Below, one piece after another: positions 4,903 to 5,660 of a stretch of DNA of 5,660 nucleotides (within the stretch, counting starts at the first letter, position 1; every line of letters starts with the position of its first letter). The DNA lies in contig CAIQMJ010000188.1 of the NCBI GenBank assembly GCA_903872875.1, positions 1-5,660 on the forward strand, written 5' to 3'. The notes below the pieces were generated by a model. It saw only the letters and a list, made by a program, of their open reading frames with translations, was not told the DNA's origin and searched no databases. This DNA is from an uncultured Variovorax sp. Its GTDB lineage: Bacteria; Pseudomonadota; Gammaproteobacteria; Burkholderiales; Burkholderiaceae_C. Position numbers and translations under genes: made by a program.

Positions 4903-5660
4903 ATGTCCACACCTTCCGCCGCCGACGCTTCCCCTTCCCTGCGCTGGCGCGATGCGCTGCGGGTCTACCTCGAACCCGCGACGCTGCGGATGCTGGCGCT
5001 CGGCTTCGCGGCCGGCCTGCCCTTGCTGCTGGTGCTCGGCACGCTGAGCTTCCGGCTGCGCGAGGCGGGCGTGGCGCGCACCGCGATCGGCTACCTGAGC
5101 TGGGTCGGCCTGGTCTACGCTTTCAAGTGGGTCTGGGCGCCGCTCGTCGACCGGCTGCCGATTCCAGTGCTCACCCGCGCGCTCGGCCGCCGTCGCAGTT
5201 GGCTGCTGCTGGCGCAGGCGCTGGTCGTGGCCGGACTGATCGGCATGGCGCTGAACGACCCGCGCGCCGGCTTGCCGCCGCTGGTCTGGTGTGCGCTGCT
5301 GGTGGCCTTCGGGTCGGCCACGCAGGACATCGCGCTCGACGCCTTTCGCATCGAATCCGCGGAGACGCGCAAGCAGGCGGCGCTGGCCGCGGCCTACCAG
5401 ACCGGCTACCGGCTCGCGATGATCTGGGCCGGCGCGGGCGTGCTCTGGGTCGCGGCCTGGGCCGAGGTCGCGGGAACGGCCGGCTACCAGGACAACGCCT
5501 GGAAGATCGCCTACCTGGTGATGGCCGCGTCGATGGCGGTCGGCGTGCTGACGGTGCTGCTGTCGGCCGAACCCGCACAGCGGGCGCTGCCGCAGGCGCG
5601 CAACACCGCCGAATGGCTGCGGGCTGTGCTGATCGAGCCTTTCGCGGACTTCTTCCGCCG
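4903..5660 (+). CDS. ampG: AmpG-family MFS permease, N-terminal 252 residues (cut by window edge)
   Basis: The frame opens at ATG 4903 and runs off the right edge after 252 codons, roughly half of a normal AmpG-type protein. AmpG imports anhydro-muropeptides released from peptidoglycan into the cytoplasm for recycling, and influences AmpC beta-lactamase induction where that exists. The family features are clear: GFAAGLPLLLVLGTL (helix 1, 34-48), IGYLSWVGLVYAFKWVWAPLVDR (62-84) with the first MFS loop, GRRRSWLLLAQ (95-105), and GSATQDIALDAFRIE (137-151), the AmpG version of helix 4 with its Gln-Asp and Asp-Ala pairs. About six helices are visible. The start lacks a clear ribosome-binding site but is the first ATG in frame and precedes the conserved domain by a normal distance. 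A related MFS solute carrier is the alternative. It is divergent from the M48 peptidase, and both genes concern the cell envelope. Confidence 0.88.
   Translation, partial: MSTPSAADASPSLRWRDALRVYLEPATLRMLALGFAAGLPLLLVLGTLSFRLREAGVARTAIGYLSWVGLVYAFKWVWAPLVDRLPIPVLTRALGRRRSWLLLAQALVVAGLIGMALNDPRAGLPPLVWCALLVAFGSATQDIALDAFRIESAETRKQAALAAAYQTGYRLAMIWAGAGVLWVAAWAEVAGTAGYQDNAWKIAYLVMAASMAVGVLTVLLSAEPAQRALPQARNTAEWLRAVLIEPFADFFR

Noticed and set aside
4866..4910. 15-codon upstream extension of the M48 peptidase to a GTG at 4910
   Set aside because: It would overlap the first codons of the divergent AmpG-like gene, has no properly spaced ribosome-binding site, and would push the export signal unusually far from the amino terminus.
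5115..5578. Minus-strand frames of 85 and 135 codons inside the AmpG-like gene
   Set aside because: The plus-strand frame across the same bases encodes clear AmpG-family helices and is open to the window edge. The minus frames are Arg/Pro/Ser-rich shadows.

Overview
The window is GC-rich DNA with the third-position G/C bias, twin-arginine leader style and gene content of a Burkholderiales bacterium. A Comamonadaceae/Variovorax-like genome is my best guess, inferred from protein style and not proven. It holds three complete protein genes on the minus strand, one complete gene on the plus strand, and two genes cut by the window edges. I see no RNA genes, insertion sequences, CRISPR arrays or phage remnants.

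Region 1 (1-2939, minus strand) is an operon-like block read right to left. It starts with allophanate hydrolase (atzF, 2939 to 1230). After a 75-bp leader comes a Tat-exported NMT1/SsuA-type ABC substrate-binding protein (1154 to 132). Two bases later begins an ABC permease (129 to the left edge). The hydrolase turns allophanate into ammonia and CO2, so the block looks like a nitrogen-scavenging system that imports a small nitrogen compound (urea, guanidine, biuret or similar; the substrate is not visible). The control region fits this. A textbook sigma-54 -24/-12 promoter (2973-2988) places the transcript start about 22 nt before the atzF ATG. A 12-bp dyad of GntR-operator type (2955-2966) is centred on that start.

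Region 2 (2940-3223) is a 284-bp divergent intergenic region. Besides the sigma-54 promoter it contains a 19-bp Fur-box-like dyad (3075-3093), a strong 13-bp-stem hairpin (3129-3164) and a perfect 12-bp palindrome (3171-3182). The last three lie on the side of the plus-strand gene.

Region 3 (3224-3988, plus) encodes a three-helix PepSY-associated membrane protein. It runs convergently, with a 37-bp gap, into region 4.

Region 4 (4865 to 4026, minus) is an exported M48 zinc metallopeptidase of the LoiP/BepA type. It has an odd MCFLC amino terminus ahead of its twin-arginine leader. Divergent from it, 37 bp away, is an AmpG-family MFS permease (4903 to the right edge), probably for cell-wall muropeptides.

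The most notable content is regulatory: the near-perfect sigma-54 promoter with an overlapping operator in front of a hydrolase-first nitrogen operon, and the stacked palindromes in front of the PepSY gene.
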